From: Marinomonas aquiplantarum
GTDB lineage: Bacteria; Pseudomonadota; Gammaproteobacteria; Pseudomonadales; Marinomonadaceae
NCBI RefSeq assembly: GCF_003314975.1
Contig: NZ_QNRF01000005.1
Coordinates: 124,001 to 188,000, forward strand
Reading direction: 5' to 3'
Length of the DNA stretch: 64,000 nt
Made by a program: the position numbers and the translations under genes. Positions 47,380-55,198 of the stretch are shown one piece after another. Each line of letters begins with the position of its first letter. The stretch's first letter is position 1. Below the pieces are notes generated by a model. The model was not told the DNA's origin. It did not search any database and saw only the letters and a program-made list of their open reading frames with translations.

Positions 47380-48296
47380 AAGTATTGATTGCAGACGACA
47401 CGAATACCGATCGCTTATTGCTTAAATTACATCTTGCAAAACTTGGCTGTCAGGTTATCGAAGCCAAAAACGGTCAAGAAGCGGTGTCTCAATATTTAGC
47501 GAATTTAGATGAAATAGATTTGATTCTAATTGATGTGCAAATGCCTGTATTAAATGGTTTTGAAGCGGTTAAAGCGATTCGTGAAATACAGCAACAAAAT
47601 CAACAAGAATGGTTTCCTGTTATCTTTCTAAGCGCCAGTGGTAATGAAACAGACGTTGAAAACGGCATTATGGCGGGGGGAGACGATTATCTAATCAAAC
47701 CCATAAGTCAAAAAGTATTGGCAGCAAAGATGCATGCAATGAAACGCATTTCAGACATGCGAAGTCGCTTAGTCGAATCAAACAAAATGTTGGAAAGTCT
47801 GGCTTCCACGGATTATCTAACTGGCATCGCTAATCGACGTTGCTTTGAAGTGAGTTTAGAGAGTGTGATTGATGTTCATAGGGACGAAAGCAGTCGTTGC
47901 TGCGCCTGTGGTATTTTGGATTTAGACAAGTTCAAGAACATTAATGATAGCTTTGGGCATGACATAGGCGACAAAGTACTAATCGACGTCTCAAATGTGA
48001 TTCAACAGCATTTGACAGAGAATGACTTGTTTGGCCGCTTAGGAGGGGAAGAGTTTGGTTTACTGCTTATGTCTGAAAGTCGAGAAGGTTTAATTGAACG
48101 GTTTGAAGAAATTCGTCAATTGATTGAACGTTATCAATTTACGATCAAGGATCAACTGATAGACATTACTACCAGTATTGGTGTCGTCGCGGTCTCAGAT
48201 CAATGTAAGTCTCGAAACCAGCTTTTAAAGCGGGCGGATGAGTTGTTGTATGAAGCCAAAACGTCTGGTCGGAATCGAGTCTGTTTTGATGTATAG
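47376..48296 (+). CDS. Response regulator diguanylate cyclase (REC-GGDEF)
   Basis: A 306-residue c-di-GMP synthase. The receiver has Asp53 in LILIDVQMP and Lys in IKPIS. The GGDEF domain (~140-303) has the substrate segment LDLDKFKNINDSFGH and the active-site GGEEF at 223-227. The allosteric inhibitory site is degenerate: TxxD instead of RxxD before the active site, so product inhibition may be lost. It is coupled by ATGA to the large hybrid kinase. The stop codon TAG (48294-48296) is part of the terminal repeat TAGGGAAGGT of the next repeat element, but the protein ends normally (SGRNRVCFDV). Confidence 0.94.
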   Translation: MKVLIADDTNTDRLLLKLHLAKLGCQVIEAKNGQEAVSQYLANLDEIDLILIDVQMPVLNGFEAVKAIREIQQQNQQEWFPVIFLSASGNETDVENGIMAGGDDYLIKPISQKVLAAKMHAMKRISDMRSRLVESNKMLESLASTDYLTGIANRRCFEVSLESVIDVHRDESSRCCACGILDLDKFKNINDSFGHDIGDKVLIDVSNVIQQHLTENDLFGRLGGEEFGLLLMSESREGLIERFEEIRQLIERYQFTIKDQLIDITTSIGVVAVSDQCKSRNQLLKRADELLYEAKTSGRNRVCFDV

Positions 48297-48463
48297 GGAA
48301 GGTACAAATAAGTCTGGTAAGCTTCGCAGGCCAAGACCTAAAAGACGGTATTCTTTGTTGAATACTTCGACAATAGGCTAACTATTCACATTTGGCACCT
48401 GTCTCGAATAACTAGCTTTTATACTCATGCAGGGGTAAGAGGACTTGTTCGCGCCTTCCCTAG
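48294..48463 (+). repeat. Dispersed TIR element, copy 2 (~168 bp)
   Basis: Begins TAGGGAAGGTAC and ends GCGCCTTCCCTA. It shares with copy 1 an AAATAAGTC near the left end and then most of the right ~130 bases (TATTCTTTGTTGA, TCGACAATAGGCTAACTATTC in part, GAGGACTTGTTC). It lacks the nested palindrome of copy 1. It starts on the stop codon of the cyclase gene and fills the gap to marC. No open reading frame of note. Confidence 0.75.
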
Positions 48464-48519
48464 ACCCTGTGTCGTATTTTGATTAAAATGCGGGCGATTT
48501 TTACCTATTTGAGTAGTTC

Positions 48520-49131
48520 ATGAATATTGATTTTTCTATTTTATCGGCCACTTTGCTGTTTCTCTTCGTTATTGATCCATTTGGCAATATTCCAATTTTG
48601 TTATCCGCGATGAAGGGGGTGCCACAGAAGCGCCAGTCTCAAATTGTGTTAAGAGATGGTTTGATTGGTCTGCTGATACTCGTCAGTTTCTTGTTTTTTG
48701 GCGCCGAGTTTCTGGCGTTACTTCATCTCGAAACCGAATCTATTTCAATCGCTGGTGGTGTCGTGCTGTTTGTGATTGCGTTGAAAATGATTTTTCCAAG
48801 CGTGATTCAAGTGGATAAACATCAGCCTGTTGAACCTTTTATCGTGCCTATTTCGATTCCTATGTTGGCAGGGCCTTCCACGTTAGCAACCTTGTTAGTC
48901 ATGGTGAAAAGTTACCCAGGGGATGAAATTGGCTTGCTGATTTCTGTTTTTGCTGCTTGGGGGATTTCTGTGGTGATTTTAGCGCTTGCCCCGTTACTGA
49001 ATCGTATTTTAAAAGAAAAAGGCTTAGCGGCATTAGAGCGTCTGATGGGCATGTTATTGTTGATGATGGCCGTACAAATGTTAGTAAATGGTGTGAGAAG
49101 TTTGTTTACCCACACCATGGCGTCTTTGTAG
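48520..49131 (+). CDS. MarC family integral membrane protein
   Basis: A 203-residue protein with six predicted helices, of the MarC/YhgN family (UPF0056). Family marks are FVIDPFGNIPI near the N-terminus, the inverted-repeat counterpart PISIPMLAGPSTLATL, and a C-terminal helix with MGMLLLMMAVQMLVNGV. The function is unproven; an earlier link with multiple antibiotic resistance was not upheld. It is monocistronic, located between repeat copy 2 and the minus-strand rraA. Confidence 0.88.
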   Translation: MNIDFSILSATLLFLFVIDPFGNIPILLSAMKGVPQKRQSQIVLRDGLIGLLILVSFLFFGAEFLALLHLETESISIAGGVVLFVIALKMIFPSVIQVDKHQPVEPFIVPISIPMLAGPSTLATLLVMVKSYPGDEIGLLISVFAAWGISVVILALAPLLNRILKEKGLAALERLMGMLLLMMAVQMLVNGVRSLFTHTMASL

Positions 49132-49162
49132 TTCGTTTATGAGAGAGCCAAGCAGGTTAGCG

Positions 49163-49651
49163 CTACTCAGGTAGGGCTAGCGCTTGTTTGGAGACCAAGG
49201 TACCGTTTAGGTCACAATAGATATAGTCGCCTTCCGCTATTTGAATACCAGCAAAGGAAACTGTCTGACCCACTTCTCCCAAGCCTTTTTTCTCTGTTGG
49301 TAAAGGGTGTGCACAAAGAGCGTGAATCCCTATGTCTATTTTTGACTGAGCATTCACGTCTCGAATTGCACCGTAAATAACAAACCCTTCCCAACCATTT
49401 CTTGCCGCTTTCTCTGCTAGCATATCCCCTAATAGTGCTCGTCTTTTACTGCCACCACCATCGACGACCATGACTTTACCTTGGCCATTTTCATTGACCA
49501 ATTCTCGTACTCGACTGTTGTCTTCAAAACACGATACAGTGATAACTTGCCCATAAAAGCAAGTGCGTTTTCCGTAGGATTGAAAGACAGGCTCGGCAAT
49601 TTGAATCTGTTCAGGGTATAGGTCACATAGGTCAGGTAACAAGTCATTCAT
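49163..49651 (-). CDS. rraA: Ribonuclease E activity regulator RraA
   Basis: A 162-residue protein of the RraA/DlpA fold. It binds RNase E and DEAD-box helicases and slows mRNA decay in E. coli. Marks are LLPDLCDLYP at the N-terminus, VMVVDGGGSKRRALLGDMLA in part, NGWEGFVIYGAIRD with the Arg/Asp of the conserved site, and LGEVGQTVSFAG. Some homologues are HMG/oxaloacetate aldolases; length and motifs here fit RraA proper. It lies 3' of repeat copy 3 and is in the same direction as the unknown gene at 49832. Confidence 0.9.
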   Translation of the reverse strand: MNDLLPDLCDLYPEQIQIAEPVFQSYGKRTCFYGQVITVSCFEDNSRVRELVNENGQGKVMVVDGGGSKRRALLGDMLAEKAARNGWEGFVIYGAIRDVNAQSKIDIGIHALCAHPLPTEKKGLGEVGQTVSFAGIQIAEGDYIYCDLNGTLVSKQALALPE

Positions 49652-49760
49652 CAGGTCGTCTCTTTCGTCATGAAGGGAAATTCATAGCTAACTCTAAAAT
49701 AGGAGGAACATAGCGACCAGTTTTAAATCATCATGTTGAATATTGATCAACTTGATGTGC

Positions 49761-49830
49761 CTGAGGAAGGAGCGAACAAGCTTTCTTGCCTCAGCATGTG
49801 AATAAAAGCCTGTTATTCCTACCTTCCCTA
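49761..49830 (-). repeat. Dispersed TIR element, copy 3 (short, ~70 bp)
   Basis: Read on the minus strand it begins TTAGGGAAGGTAGG and ends CGCTCCTTCCTCAG. Between the ends it matches the right part of copy 1: GAATAACAGGCTTTTAT, TGCTGAGGCAAGA and CTTGTTC. The middle block of copies 1 and 2 is absent, so it is an internally deleted member. It begins next to the stop codon (49834-49832) of the unknown minus-strand gene. Confidence 0.7.
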
Positions 49831-49831
49831 A

Positions 49832-50344
49832 TTATTCCTCAACAATCAAATCATTTGGATCAATCAAACCATGTTCCGCTGCGATTTGAAGTAGTTGAAT
49901 GATGAGTTCATCCGGTGCCAGTAAATGCAAAGGAGTATGGTGACCTTGTTCTTCAAATGCTTCACTTAAATTAATCCCTTGTTCTTCAAACCAGTGGTGA
50001 ATACTTTGTACTTCAAAGCTAGGATCCAAGCCTTTAATATCGTAAGTTGCATCAACTAATGTGGTGATCAATTCTGGGTCTAGGGCATAGATAACATCGG
50101 TATCAAATTCATTTGTCCATTCCGCTAAAATATCACTGCCTTCAAAACCAAATTCGTAAAGCTGTTGTTCATCTAAATCGTGTAGGTTTTGTTCAATGCT
50201 ATGTTGCTCTAGCCACTCATCATCTGGAATAACGAGGACTTCTTTTACCTGTGCCTCGTGGGTTGACCAGGTAAAAAGGAGTGGAAAGGCCGGGTCGTCA
50301 GAAGAGTTGGCGACAGCGGTGATGAATATAGGTAAACTTGCCAT
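49832..50344 (-). CDS. Acidic hypothetical protein
   Basis: A 170-residue, strongly acidic soluble protein (many Glu/Asp, few Lys/Arg). No signal peptide or membrane segment. It begins MASLPIFITAV and contains short segments FGFEGSDIL, DTDVIYALDPEL, GLDPSFEVQSIHHWFEEQG and HTPLHLLAPDELI. I do not recognise the family; the alternating strand/helix pattern is compatible with a compact alpha/beta fold. It is divergent from the M14 peptidase gene, 35 bases apart, and its stop abuts repeat copy 3. Confidence 0.7.
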   Translation of the reverse strand: MASLPIFITAVANSSDDPAFPLLFTWSTHEAQVKEVLVIPDDEWLEQHSIEQNLHDLDEQQLYEFGFEGSDILAEWTNEFDTDVIYALDPELITTLVDATYDIKGLDPSFEVQSIHHWFEEQGINLSEAFEEQGHHTPLHLLAPDELIIQLLQIAAEHGLIDPNDLIVEE

Positions 50345-50379
50345 AATTTAGAACCAATGTTGCTTGTTAAGGAAGAAAC

Positions 50380-51528
50380 ATGACCAGCCGAATCAAGATC
50401 AGCAGTGCATTTGATGGTGGAAATATTTCCGTTATTAATGCGTTAGAGCCGGACAATATTAGAGTAAAGATCCCCCATGATACAAACTCTAAATTTTTGC
50501 AGTGGTTTTATTTTCGTCTGCAAGGCGGCATGGGTGAAGAATGCGTGATGTATTTCGAAAACGCTAGTGAAGCAGCTTACCCTGACGGTTGGGTAGATTA
50601 TCAAGCGGTGGCGTCTTATGACCGCGAAGAATGGTTTCGTGTGCCAACCGAGTATGTGGACGGCAAATTAGTGATTCGTCATCAACCAGAGCAAGACAGT
50701 ATCTATTACGCTTATTTTGCCCCTTACAGCTATGAGCGTCATTTAGACATGATCGCATGGGCAGCAAGTCATGAGGATTGTATAACAGATCATCTAGGCG
50801 AAACCGCTGAAGGTCGTGATATTACTTTATTAGAGGTAAGCAAAACTCAAGGTTTGGCGAAGAATATTTGGATCATTGCACGACAGCACCCAGGCGAAAC
50901 CATGGCTGAGTGGTTCGTAGAAGGCTTACTGGAACGACTCTTTGATGAATCTCACCCTGTGGCTCGAAGTTTATTGCAAAACTGTCGCTTCTATGTGGTG
51001 CCTCATATGAATCCAGACGGTGCAGTGCACGGCAATTTGCGCGTTAATTCAAAGGGTGTGAATTTGAATCGTGAATGGAAAAATCCGACCCAGGAGTTTA
51101 GCCCCGAAGTTTTAGCCGTACAGAAGAAAATGGCAGAAACTGGAGTCGATCTTTTCCTCGACATTCATGGCGATGAAGCTTTACCGGTTAACTTTGTCGA
51201 TGGTTGCCAAGGTGTACCGTCTTTTGATGAGCGTATGCAAGGCATGGAAACTTTATTTAAAGATGTGTTTAAAGTGGTGAGTCCTGACTTTCAGACTGAC
51301 ATAGGTTACACACCGGATCAGTTTGGGGAAGCGAATTTAACGGTAGCCACCAAATGGGTCGGAGAAACCTACCGCTGTTTGTCTTTTACATTAGAAATGC
51401 CATTCAAAGATAATCAGAATCTGCCTGATGACACGGTAGGCTGGTCGCCTGAACGTGCGAAAATATTAGGCGCAGACGTTCTTTATCCAATATATCAAGT
51501 GATTCAAAGCACTTATATGAAGGCGTAA
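50380..51528 (+). CDS. M14 family zinc carboxypeptidase (cytosolic carboxypeptidase-like)
   Basis: A 382-residue metallocarboxypeptidase. An N-terminal beta-domain (~1-125, with FYFRLQGG) precedes the catalytic domain. Zinc ligands are His170 and Glu173 in ARQHPGETM and His263 in DIHGDE. MNPDGAVHGNLR provides the substrate-carboxylate site, and Glu339 in SFTLEMPF is the general base. This is the arrangement of the M14D cytosolic carboxypeptidase group; no signal peptide is present. The substrate in bacteria is unknown. The efpL gene follows after 36 bases. Confidence 0.9.
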   Translation: MTSRIKISSAFDGGNISVINALEPDNIRVKIPHDTNSKFLQWFYFRLQGGMGEECVMYFENASEAAYPDGWVDYQAVASYDREEWFRVPTEYVDGKLVIRHQPEQDSIYYAYFAPYSYERHLDMIAWAASHEDCITDHLGETAEGRDITLLEVSKTQGLAKNIWIIARQHPGETMAEWFVEGLLERLFDESHPVARSLLQNCRFYVVPHMNPDGAVHGNLRVNSKGVNLNREWKNPTQEFSPEVLAVQKKMAETGVDLFLDIHGDEALPVNFVDGCQGVPSFDERMQGMETLFKDVFKVVSPDFQTDIGYTPDQFGEANLTVATKWVGETYRCLSFTLEMPFKDNQNLPDDTVGWSPERAKILGADVLYPIYQVIQSTYMKA

Positions 51529-51564
51529 GCCAGTATTGTTTAATTTTTTGTTAGGAAGATCAGT

Positions 51565-52137
51565 ATGCCTAAGGCAAGTGAGATTAAAAAAAATGCCGCC
51601 ATTGAACTCGATGGCAAAACTTACATCGTAAAAGACATTGAGCGTTCTGTTCCCCAAGGCCGAGCGGGTGGGAGTTTATACCGGATGCGTATGTACGATG
51701 TGGTATCAGGCCGGAAATTGGATGACACCTTTAAAGATTCAGACATGATTAATATGGCAGATTTAATTCGTCGTCCGTCCATGTTTTCTTATCTGGATGG
51801 TGAAGAATATGTCTTCATGGATAATGAGGACTATACACCCTATAACTTAAATAAAGCGGCCATTGAAGAAGAAACCCTTTTCTTGAATGAAGAAACCAGT
51901 GGCATTCAAGTGGTACTGGTCAATGATGTGCCTGTGGCTTTAGATATGCCAACCAATGTTGAGTTGGAGGTAATCGAGACGGATCCATCTATAAAAGGCG
52001 CGTCTGCAACATCACGTACCAAACCGGCGGTATTATCAACGGGTGCCGTGGTTCAAGTACCAGAACACATTTCAACGGGCGATCGTATCAGAGTGAATGT
52101 TGAAGAACGTAAATTTGCAGGTCGTGCCGAAAAATAA
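51565..52137 (+). CDS. efpL: Elongation factor P-like protein EfpL (YeiP)
   Basis: A 190-residue EF-P paralogue with three OB-like domains. It follows E. coli YeiP throughout: [62 protein letters not shown] in part. Arg33 is conserved at the tip of the domain I loop ([12 protein letters not shown]), the position that marks EfpL rather than modified EF-P. EfpL relieves ribosome stalling at proline-rich and other motifs. RBS TTAGGAAGA precedes the ATG. Confidence 0.92.
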   Translation: MPKASEIKKNAAIELDGKTYIVKDIERSVPQGRAGGSLYRMRMYDVVSGRKLDDTFKDSDMINMADLIRRPSMFSYLDGEEYVFMDNEDYTPYNLNKAAIEEETLFLNEETSGIQVVLVNDVPVALDMPTNVELEVIETDPSIKGASATSRTKPAVLSTGAVVQVPEHISTGDRIRVNVEERKFAGRAEK

Positions 52138-52186
52138 TGGCGTGCTGACATTTTTCAGACGCATTACCGCAATAAAATAGAGTCAT

Positions 52187-52218
52187 TGAGGGCTTAGTAA
52201 GAATAACCTATGCCCTCA
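52187..52218 (+). other. Hairpin in the efpL-chemoreceptor gap
   Basis: TGAGGGC (52187-52193) and GCCCTCA (52212-52218) form a 7-bp GC-rich stem with an 18-base loop and no U-tract. It may slow or end efpL transcription. The rest of the 243-base gap shows nothing clear. Confidence 0.35.
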
Positions 52219-52380
52219 TGTCTCTTAAAAAGTGATTGATAGTGAGATGATTACCATCAATCGAATGGAAAAGAGGGCGATTAGGCTTGTGCCATGGGCA
52301 TTTTAACCTTTTGCTCTCTGGCTGTGTTTTCTTAAAAGTCGTCGTGAACACAGGGTTTGTTTGTTTTTTTGAGGTTTAAA

Positions 52381-54270
52381 ATGACACTGCACCGTAAATT
52401 AATTTTAGCCAGTTGCTCAACACTGGTTGTCGCTGCCTGTATCTTGGCACTTATCTCTATTACTTCAATGCGGAATCAGATTTTAAGTGATCTTGAAATC
52501 AGTATGCATCAATATGGTGTTAGTAGCGCAAGTCGAATCAGCAGCTGGTTAGATAGCAAACAGCAGGTTGTGCTATCTATGAAAACTGTCATAGAAAGTG
52601 CCCCGAATGATGATGAGAGTATTGTTGATGCTTTGATTCAAGGTAAGGTCGCCGGTGACTTTATCAGTGTGTTATACGGGACGGAGCAGGGAGATGCTTA
52701 CCGAGTGAATGGCAAGAACACAAAAGCTGGCTATGACGTGAAAGTCCGTGATTGGTATCAAGCCGGTGCGCAGGCAAGTGGTCCGACGATTACAGAGCCT
52801 TTCTTTGCAGCAACCTCAAAAGTGTTTATTTTGTCGGCAGTCGATAAAGTGACTTCTAATGGTCAATTTTTGGGCGTGGTAACAGCCAACGTTGCCTTAA
52901 CAGGTATCAACGAAGTGGTTTCTAGCTTAAAAACGCCAGGTAATGGTTTGGCATTCATTGTCTCTGATTCAGGCAACATTATTTCCTTTCCTGATGGCAG
53001 TTTGAACAATAAACCATTGAACGAGTTGAAATCAGATTTGAACTTGCAGCAAATTCAGGCAAATATCCGTTCTGAAGCGCTAGACGAAGTAAGCGTCAAT
53101 GACTCTGATTACCTCATGTCTTCCGTGCGAATTAAAGGCACAGATTGGTCTATGGTTTCCTTAGGCAATAAGTCTACATTACTTGCTCCTATTCAGAAGC
53201 TGATGTTATATCAGGTCGTTACGGTGCTTGTTCTGATCGTTGTATCAACTCTAATCTTGAGTCTACTCATTCGCTTCTTATTGATGGACTTGTTTAAAGT
53301 CTCTGCAGCGTTAGAAGACATTGCACAAGGTGATGGTGATCTTACTGTCACCATTGATACGAAAAGTCAGGACGAAGTTGGTAAACTTGCCAATAATTTC
53401 AATGCCTTTGTGTTGAAGTTGAGAGACATCATTAAGAATATTGATAAGCTAAGCAACGTGCTTTTTGACCAGTCACAACACAGTGCGGAATCTGTGGCAG
53501 AAAGTACTAAACGCCTAACTCGTCAGCAGGATGAAATGGTATCGGTTGTTGCAGCGGTGGAACAGATGACTACCGCGACACAAGACATCGCCACCAATGC
53601 TGAACAGACGGCACAAAGGGCCAATGATACAGTTGATATTAGTGGTAGTGGTCAAGCATTGGCGAAAACCAGCTTGTCGTCCATTAGTCAGTTGGCGCAA
53701 GAAGTAACGTTAGCGACTGATGTTATTACTGAGTTAAATCAGCAAGGTGATAAGATCAACTCTATCGTGTCGACCATTAGTGATATTGCAGAACAGACTA
53801 ACTTGCTGGCCTTGAATGCCGCGATTGAAGCTGCTCGTGCCGGCGAGCAAGGGCGAGGCTTTGCCGTTGTGGCAGATGAAGTGCGTGTTTTATCTCAGCG
53901 TACGCATACTTCCACAGAAGAGATTTCAGGAATGATTTCTAGTCTGCAAACAACTACGGCGAAAGCGGTGGACGTGATGGCTTTGTGTCATAAGTTGGCT
54001 TCGACCAGTGTTGACGACACAGAAAAATCAGGCAGCAGTTTTGCTGAAATCGCCAAGTCCATTGATATGATTAATGGTATGACGGCACAGATTGCAACGG
54101 CCGCAGAAGAGCAAACAAGTGTTATCAGTGAAATAGGTCAAAATACCTATGCTATTCGCGAAGTGTCTACTCAATTGCAGGATGAAATGGGTGAAGGTTT
54201 AGCGCAAGCGAATAAGCTGAAAGAGTTGGCTGAGAATCTACGAGGTCAAGTGGATAAATTTAAGTTATAA
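52381..54270 (+). CDS. Methyl-accepting chemotaxis protein with dCache sensor
   Basis: A 629-residue chemoreceptor. Membrane segments are at ~8-28 and ~275-300, enclosing a dCache_1 periplasmic domain. HAMP (~300-355) and the MCP signalling domain follow, with the hairpin tip [20 protein letters not shown] in part and FAVVADEVR. In the sensor, Tyr118, Arg123, Trp125, Tyr126 and Asp155 match the pattern of amino-acid-binding dCache domains (Y-x4-R-x-WY ... D), so an amino-acid ligand is likely. The ATG at 52381 has GAGG just upstream; a TTG at 52357 is rejected. No C-terminal CheR-tether pentapeptide is visible (ends VDKFKL). Confidence 0.93.
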   Translation: MTLHRKLILASCSTLVVAACILALISITSMRNQILSDLEISMHQYGVSSASRISSWLDSKQQVVLSMKTVIESAPNDDESIVDALIQGKVAGDFISVLYGTEQGDAYRVNGKNTKAGYDVKVRDWYQAGAQASGPTITEPFFAATSKVFILSAVDKVTSNGQFLGVVTANVALTGINEVVSSLKTPGNGLAFIVSDSGNIISFPDGSLNNKPLNELKSDLNLQQIQANIRSEALDEVSVNDSDYLMSSVRIKGTDWSMVSLGNKSTLLAPIQKLMLYQVVTVLVLIVVSTLILSLLIRFLLMDLFKVSAALEDIAQGDGDLTVTIDTKSQDEVGKLANNFNAFVLKLRDIIKNIDKLSNVLFDQSQHSAESVAESTKRLTRQQDEMVSVVAAVEQMTTATQDIATNAEQTAQRANDTVDISGSGQALAKTSLSSISQLAQEVTLATDVITELNQQGDKINSIVSTISDIAEQTNLLALNAAIEAARAGEQGRGFAVVADEVRVLSQRTHTSTEEISGMISSLQTTTAKAVDVMALCHKLASTSVDDTEKSGSSFAEIAKSIDMINGMTAQIATAAEEQTSVISEIGQNTYAIREVSTQLQDEMGEGLAQANKLKELAENLRGQVDKFKL

Positions 54271-54315
54271 GCATAACGCTAATCGCTCAGAGAGTGAAGG
54301 GTAAATCTAGTCTTT

Positions 54316-54345
54316 AAAAAAACGGGCCTTTGGCCCGTTTTTTTA
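54316..54345 (+). terminator. Terminator of the chemoreceptor gene
   Basis: CGGGCC (54323-54328), loop TTT, GGCCCG (54332-54337), flanked by A-runs and T-runs; probably bidirectional with the convergent trmJ. Confidence 0.88.
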
Positions 54346-54380
54346 TTGTTGGAGTCTGTTTTATTGAACGATCCCGTTTG

Positions 54381-55160
54381 TTATTGATCCGTCTTGTTGT
54401 CCGCAGGTTTATCCGTTGTTTTCTCTTGATGATTATTGGATTCTACCAAGCCTGCTTCTCTTTGTACTGCAGCTAACACACCACGTAGAATGCCAAGTTC
54501 TTGTTTTTCAGGGCGCGAACGATTGAAGAAGCGGTGTAACTTATCCAGCACCTTTCCAGGGTGGTTACGGATAATGAAATTGATACCGTAAAGTGTCTCT
54601 TCCAGGTGATCATAAAAAAGATCCATGTCCTTTTTATGTGGGTACTCAGGTGTTTCTTTCGGTACAAAATCTTTATTTTGGTTAGCCATCCAAATTTCGT
54701 AAGCGATAATTTGTACGGCTTGAGAAATATTCAATACGGGGTATTCATCATTCGCATCAATATAAACTTGGCGATGACACTGAGCAATTTCTTCGTTTAA
54801 CAATCCAGTGGTTTCACGACCAAAGACTATGGCGACTTGATGATTCGTTGCTTCAGGAATCACGCTCTCAGCACATTCACGAGCATTCATAATGGGTAAC
54901 TGGAAGGTTCTGTGTCGAGCACTGGTACCAATCACCAAGCTGCAATCAGCAATGGCTTCCTCAAAGGTAGGGACTATGGTGGCATTCTCGAGTAAGTCCA
55001 CTGCACCCGCGGCGCGGCTGGTGGCTTCTTCAGAAGGGTAGTCATTCGGATCTACCAGATAAAGATTGGTTAATCCCATGTTTTTCATTGCACGGGCAAT
55101 CGCCCCTACATTACCTGGGTGAAAAGTATTGATTAAAACGATACGAATGTTGCTTAGCAT
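54381..55160 (-). CDS. trmJ: tRNA (cytidine/uridine-32-2'-O)-methyltransferase TrmJ
   Basis: A 259-residue SPOUT methyltransferase modifying ribose 32 of several tRNAs. Marks are the N-terminal IRIVLINTFHPGNVGAIARA in part, NLYLVDP, motif 2 IVFGRETTGLLNEE and motif 3 YPVLNISQAVQIIAYE, which form the knotted SAM site. A ~95-residue C-terminal helical extension ends in a charged tail. The gene is alone on the minus strand here; no iscR or cysE follows, unlike many gammaproteobacteria. Confidence 0.93.
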   Translation of the reverse strand: MLSNIRIVLINTFHPGNVGAIARAMKNMGLTNLYLVDPNDYPSEEATSRAAGAVDLLENATIVPTFEEAIADCSLVIGTSARHRTFQLPIMNARECAESVIPEATNHQVAIVFGRETTGLLNEEIAQCHRQVYIDANDEYPVLNISQAVQIIAYEIWMANQNKDFVPKETPEYPHKKDMDLFYDHLEETLYGINFIIRNHPGKVLDKLHRFFNRSRPEKQELGILRGVLAAVQREAGLVESNNHQEKTTDKPADNKTDQ

Positions 55161-55198
55161 GGATATGAATTACTCGATAAATTGGCTTTACAAGGTGT

